From NCBI GenBank assembly GCA_947305065.1, contig CAMZCT010000002.1:62001-126000 (forward strand): 64,000 nucleotides of DNA, written 5' to 3'. The position numbers were made by a program, and so were the translations under genes. Source of the DNA: an uncultured Mycoplasmatota bacterium. GTDB taxonomy: Bacteria > Bacillota_I > Bacilli_A > RF39 > UBA660. Below the pieces are notes generated by a model. It saw only the letters and a program-made list of their open reading frames with translations, searched no databases and was not told the DNA's origin. Of the stretch, positions 60,950-64,000 are shown piece by piece. Numbering within the stretch: position 1 is the first letter of the stretch; every line of letters begins with the position of its first letter.

Positions 60950-61212
60950 GTGATCACTCCTTTTTTAAGCAATACGTATATCCATAATAAAAAACTTAAT
61001 ATAACGTATATATAAAATTTTATCTTTTTTGTTTTATGATGAAATATAAACATTCCTATTAAGGATCCTAATGGTGCCCCTAATAATATTAGGGCTATTA
61101 ATGAGAATTCACTTATTCTATTCATTTTATGAATTGCTAACCATTTATCTACTCCAAATAGAAGTAGAGAAAAAACATTAATAAGAACCAAATATATAAT
61201 AAATTTATTCAT
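60946..61212 (-). CDS. DUF1294 small membrane protein
   Basis: 88 residues, two to three TM helices with the DUF1294 hallmark GVDKWLAIHKMNRISEFSLIALILLGAPLGSLIGMFIFHHKTKKIKF. The role is unknown. First gene of a likely operon leading into the CmpB-type protein and possibly on to the ABC genes. Confidence 0.93.
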   Translation of the reverse strand: MNKFIIYLVLINVFSLLLFGVDKWLAIHKMNRISEFSLIALILLGAPLGSLIGMFIFHHKTKKIKFYIYVILSFLLWIYVLLKKGVIT

Positions 61213-61252
61213 ACAACATCATTATTATTATACTCTTAAAATATAATAAAAG

Positions 61253-61283
61253 AAAGACTATCATTATTTTTTAATAGTCCTTC
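61253..61283 (-). terminator. probable terminator
   Basis: GGACTAT / ATAGTC stem on the minus strand followed by a pyrimidine-rich T-run; moderate quality; overlaps the stop at 61264. Confidence 0.45.
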
Positions 61284-62526
61284 TCTTTGCACTTCTCTTC
61301 TGAGTTTTAAAATATAAAACTAACATAGATATTAAAGATACAATAGTTATCATAACTAATAAACTTACTTTTAGTATTGTAGCTTTGTAATCTTTTTTCT
61401 TTATTATTATTTCTTTTTTAGGAATTTCTTTAACTACTTCCTTAACTTCTTTTTTCTTACCTACTACTCCATATTGGCTCAAGTGTGGTGTTTTGAAAAC
61501 AATGTATTCACCTTCAATTACGCCGTTTATATATTCACTTACTTCACCATTATCAGTAATATAGACAATTTGATAACTTTCATATTCATCTGTATTAATA
61601 CTGTCTAGTTTTATTTTAATAGTATAATCATTGTTTTTTAATTTAACCGTCTTTTTACCCTTTTTTATAGTAATATCATATAAATTAAGAATGTCCCCTT
61701 CTTTTATTTGTTCATTATATTTTTCTTTTTTTGAACTTAAATCACTTACTTTTAATTTATATTTTTTTTCTAATTTCTTAGAACTTATTAGTGTTACCTT
61801 TTCTGTCTCCAATGTTGTTGAATTGTTTTCTGCTTTTGGAACTTCTGGTTTAGGTTCCTCTTTAGGAACTTCTTTTGGTCTTAAAACACCATAACCATCT
61901 TCGACAGTTGCATTTAACTCTGTGGTTATGTAAGTTCCAATCCAAGATGGAGTAATACTTATTGGTAACATATTAACGAAATCTGGAGCAGGTACTAATG
62001 TATAATCCTCTTCGTTAAATTCCTCTGGAATTGTATTTACTGTTTTTAGTACACTATAATTATTGGCAAAAGATGTTAAAGTTCCTTCGTATACTTTCTT
62101 GTCTTGATTTACAATTATTTTTGAGTCATAGACATATCTATATACTTTCTCACCATTTTCAGTCTTTTTTACATAAGAATCTTCTCTAAATTTGATATTT
62201 CCATCACCAGTTATAGTAATATTACTATCAAGGCTCAAAAGATTAATGGTATTATCACCAGTAATATCAATTGTAAGAGAATTACCATAATTAGATACAT
62301 AGTAAATATTAGCATTATGTAAATGAATGATATTATCTTCAGCATTGTAATAGATATTATCTTCAATTGTACCATAGCTACTATTCTTACAAATATAAGT
62401 TTCTTCATCTAAACTAGACTGTAGTTTTAGGGATGCTAAAACATCACAGTCATTAATAGTTAAAGCATTTACTTTAAATACTAATAGACTGATTGCTAGC
62501 AAAAATGCTATTCTTTTTCTATTCAT
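61264..62526 (-). CDS. secreted protein with C-terminal membrane anchor
   Basis: 420 residues from ATG 62526 (GAAGG upstream; an in-frame codon 22 residues earlier is less supported). Signal peptide ending VNA; a first domain of short beta repeats (IYYNAEDNIIHLHNANIYYVSNYGN, a beta-helix-like run); a Pro/Glu/Lys linker; then an Ig-like part (YQIVYITDNGEVSEYINGVIEGEYIVFKTPHLSQYGVVG); then a C-terminal TM and basic tail. Surface-displayed; family not recognised. Confidence 0.78.
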   Translation of the reverse strand: MNRKRIAFLLAISLLVFKVNALTINDCDVLASLKLQSSLDEETYICKNSSYGTIEDNIYYNAEDNIIHLHNANIYYVSNYGNSLTIDITGDNTINLLSLDSNITITGDGNIKFREDSYVKKTENGEKVYRYVYDSKIIVNQDKKVYEGTLTSFANNYSVLKTVNTIPEEFNEEDYTLVPAPDFVNMLPISITPSWIGTYITTELNATVEDGYGVLRPKEVPKEEPKPEVPKAENNSTTLETEKVTLISSKKLEKKYKLKVSDLSSKKEKYNEQIKEGDILNLYDITIKKGKKTVKLKNNDYTIKIKLDSINTDEYESYQIVYITDNGEVSEYINGVIEGEYIVFKTPHLSQYGVVGKKKEVKEVVKEIPKKEIIIKKKDYKATILKVSLLVMITIVSLISMLVLYFKTQKRSAKRRTIKK

Positions 62527-62632
62527 AAAAATTCTACCTTCTACTCTCTTTTTTAAAGGGGAGTGTCTTAATATTACCACCAAAGAGGGCAAAAAAAAAG
62601 AAATCTATTGCTGATATAACTTATCTATATAA

Positions 62633-62902
62633 CTATAAATTATTGCTATAAGCCATATCTAATAGCTCTTCATCTTCCATTATTTCCGTATAAAAATGTT
62701 GAACTTTGGACTTATATTTAGCTATTTCCAAGAGATTTTCTTCGTTTGTTTCAAAACTATCAAGTAAAGATCTTATTTTTTCAATTTTATTACCAAATTC
62801 CTCTACTTCAGTAATTTTTACAACCCCTGTTAAATACTTATTCAATATTTCAAAATGAGCTTTTTCTAATAGAAAAAAGTAGTTTCTTATATCATCAATC
62901 AT
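62633..62902 (-). CDS. hypothetical 89-residue helical protein
   Basis: All-helical, acidic. Starts MIDDIRNYFFLLEKAHFEIL. Its ATG overlaps the stop of the upstream DUF3592-like gene (ATGA), so they are coupled. No motif recognised. Confidence 0.72.
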   Translation of the reverse strand: MIDDIRNYFFLLEKAHFEILNKYLTGVVKITEVEEFGNKIEKIRSLLDSFETNEENLLEIAKYKSKVQHFYTEIMEDEELLDMAYSNNL

Positions 62903-63528
62903 TTTAATATTCCAATTAAAACTAGAGAAGCTAAGACAAGAACGGATACTCCACTAAGATAGTTTTTTATTACTGTCTTTTTTAAGGGTTTAAAATAAAC
63001 ATCTAGATGGTCATTTGGATTGATGTTAATCGTCATTTCATCTCCTATATTAGGTATATTCTTAGAAAAACCAACTGGATAATTTAGTTCGAATCTTTCT
63101 CCGTCTACTTTATAATTTAAAACTGGGTAGTAAAAATCTACTTCTAAATTCGGGTTCTTAATCAAATCTACAATTTCTGCTTTTACTTCTAGTTTATGAG
63201 TGTATATATTGTATTTTAAAGTCAGATAATACTTTATCATAGTGAATATCATAATTAGTATTAAAGAGACCATAAAAAAGAAAATTATTGTTTTATCTAA
63301 CGGAAATTTATTAAAACGATATAATAGAATGGATATTCCTAAACTAAGACCAATAGGGAACACCATTGGAGCATAATTATTTTTATTAATAAATAAAAGA
63401 ATACCAATTACTACTAAAAAAACCGCTGTTATTGATAGCATTAAAAAATATTTATCTTTTAATGCTACAACACTAATTAGTAGAATTGCTACTAATATAT
63501 ATATTATATTATCTATTGTTTTTTTCAT
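62899..63528 (-). CDS. DUF3592-like membrane protein
   Basis: 209 residues. Four N-terminal hydrophobic helices, then a beta segment with FYYPVLNYKVDGERFELNYPVGFSK and ITININPNDHLDVYF, the DUF3592-type pattern, and a final TM helix. Ribosome site GAGGTAG lies within the last codons of yidD. Function unknown. Confidence 0.72.
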   Translation of the reverse strand: MKKTIDNIIYILVAILLISVVALKDKYFLMLSITAVFLVVIGILLFINKNNYAPMVFPIGLSLGISILLYRFNKFPLDKTIIFFFMVSLILIMIFTMIKYYLTLKYNIYTHKLEVKAEIVDLIKNPNLEVDFYYPVLNYKVDGERFELNYPVGFSKNIPNIGDEMTININPNDHLDVYFKPLKKTVIKNYLSGVSVLVLASLVLIGILK

Positions 63529-63531
63529 ATT

Positions 63532-63747
63532 CTACCTCTTTTCTGGAACCGGATCATATCCATAAGTACCAAACGGATTACACTTTAATATTCTTTTAAC
63601 ACTAAGATATGTTCCTTTAATACATCCATATCTTTCAATAGCAATTATAGCATAGTTAGAGCAACTTGGTTCGTGTCGACAATAATTATGAAAATCGCCA
63701 GGTATTAATTGATATAATTTTATTAATTTTATTAATATATATTTCAT
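63532..63747 (-). CDS. yidD: membrane protein insertion efficiency factor YidD
   Basis: 71 residues with the YidD pattern: [48 protein letters not shown] and [10 protein letters not shown]. All three conserved cysteines are present. YidD assists YidC-dependent insertion of membrane proteins at the inner leaflet. Not beside rnpA/yidC here; it leads a three-gene unit with the DUF3592-like and 89-residue proteins. An AT-only hairpin with U-run (63777-63800) lies just upstream. Confidence 0.93.
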   Translation of the reverse strand: MKYILIKLIKLYQLIPGDFHNYCRHEPSCSNYAIIAIERYGCIKGTYLSVKRILKCNPFGTYGYDPVPEKR

Positions 63748-63870
63748 TTAATCACCAATTTTATCTTAGCACTAAAAAAAATAAAACTCAATGTTTTATT
63801 TCCCTTCTCAATCTCTGGTCAAATAATAACCTATTAATAGTTATATTGAACTCTATAAATACTGGATATT

Positions 63871-63909
63871 TAAAAAAAATATAGAAAGAATTGCTTTCTT
63901 TCTATATTT
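63871..63909 (-). terminator. intrinsic terminator
   Basis: 14-bp perfect arms (63877-63890 and 63896-63909), 5-nt loop, A-run on the left. It overlaps the stop of the partial gene at the window end. Confidence 0.85.
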
Positions 63910-64000
63910 TATTATATTTTCTAATGTTTACTATTCTACCAATTGTTATGAAGACAATTGCTAATAAACCTATCAACAACATATAAATAGTTTTATCATC
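63902..64000 (-). CDS. C-terminal end of a membrane-anchored protein (5' part outside window)
   Basis: 32 codons: DDKTIYMLLIGLLAIVFIT, then a basic tail ending RKYNKI and TAG. One hydrophobic helix and basic tail, like a sortase-type or simple C-terminal anchor. The rest lies beyond the right edge, so no function can be given. Confidence 0.6.
   Translation of the reverse strand, partial: DDKTIYMLLIGLLAIVFITIGRIVNIRKYNKI

Noticed and set aside
1-64000. tRNA, rRNA or CRISPR loci
   Set aside because: No tRNA cloverleaf-like T-arm sequence in the gaps, no rRNA segments, and no regularly spaced direct repeats were found.

Overview
This is a strongly AT-rich chromosomal segment from a low-GC Firmicute (Bacilli-like). 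The evidence is the conserved Gram-positive gene set (ftsY-ylxM, ffh, rnj, tmcAL, yceD-rpmF, recD2, lepA, rpoZ, an alanine T-box). The cell makes peptidoglycan: there is a FemX/MurM-type ligase, three wall hydrolases, lipoproteins and NPxTG-tailed surface proteins. UGA, UAA and UAG all end genes (the mtaB homologue ends in UGA), so this is not a Mycoplasma-type code. The many small single-TM proteins and prepilin-like proteins suggest an uncultured gut Bacilli lineage, but I cannot name a genus. Almost everything is on the minus strand. Genes are tightly packed and many intrinsic terminators begin inside the last codons of the gene they end.

Layout: 1-7200, a YgjP-like peptidase fragment, an ABC exporter preceded by a 33-codon ORF, a FemX-like ligase, and yceD-rpmF. 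7285-8406 is tmcAL (+). 8407-15072 has membrane and wall proteins (WG-repeat-like protein, NlpC/P60 hydrolase, prepilin-like protein, DUF5305 and CalY/TasA-like pair) with rpmB and rpoZ. 15126-19457 is the SRP block: ffh, a broken kinase-like gene, tmk, ylxM, ftsY. 19540-22923 holds surface proteins, including a prepilin-like protein with InlB-type repeats and a frameshifted tail. 23059-24741 is RNase J (+).

24767-29613 is a type VII secretion (WXG100) substrate cassette: four WXG100-like proteins, one WXG100 fused to a barrel-like C-terminal domain, one helical N-terminus fused to a GH73 glucosaminidase, and a membrane-anchored NlpC/P60-like protein. No secretion ATPase is present. Upstream of it lies a ~310-nt non-coding RNA gene with its own promoter and terminator. 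A diverged second copy lies at 43003-43342, next to a lipoprotein gene. The two copies share a closing stem, a core motif, a CUUG hairpin and a predicted kissing loop. This RNA pair is the most interesting observation in the window.

30050-39956 has a block of uncharacterised genes (tail-anchored protein, DUF1292-like, GNAT, DUF2974-like, DUF4186), then a CDF transporter, an HD phosphohydrolase and lepA. 40030-43000 is decayed or recombined: a dead ABC ATPase runs in frame into a surface-protein tail, and a GNAT frame overlaps a lipoprotein gene. 43419-45900 is a T-box(Ala) operon of a dNMP-kinase-like gene and a short alaS. 46257-64000 holds a methyltransferase-like protein, recD2, mtaB, surface proteins, a flavin oxidoreductase pair, an ABC-2 exporter, small membrane proteins and yidD.

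At least five stretches are broken genes. Some breaks sit in homopolymer runs, so both genuine decay and assembly error must be considered.
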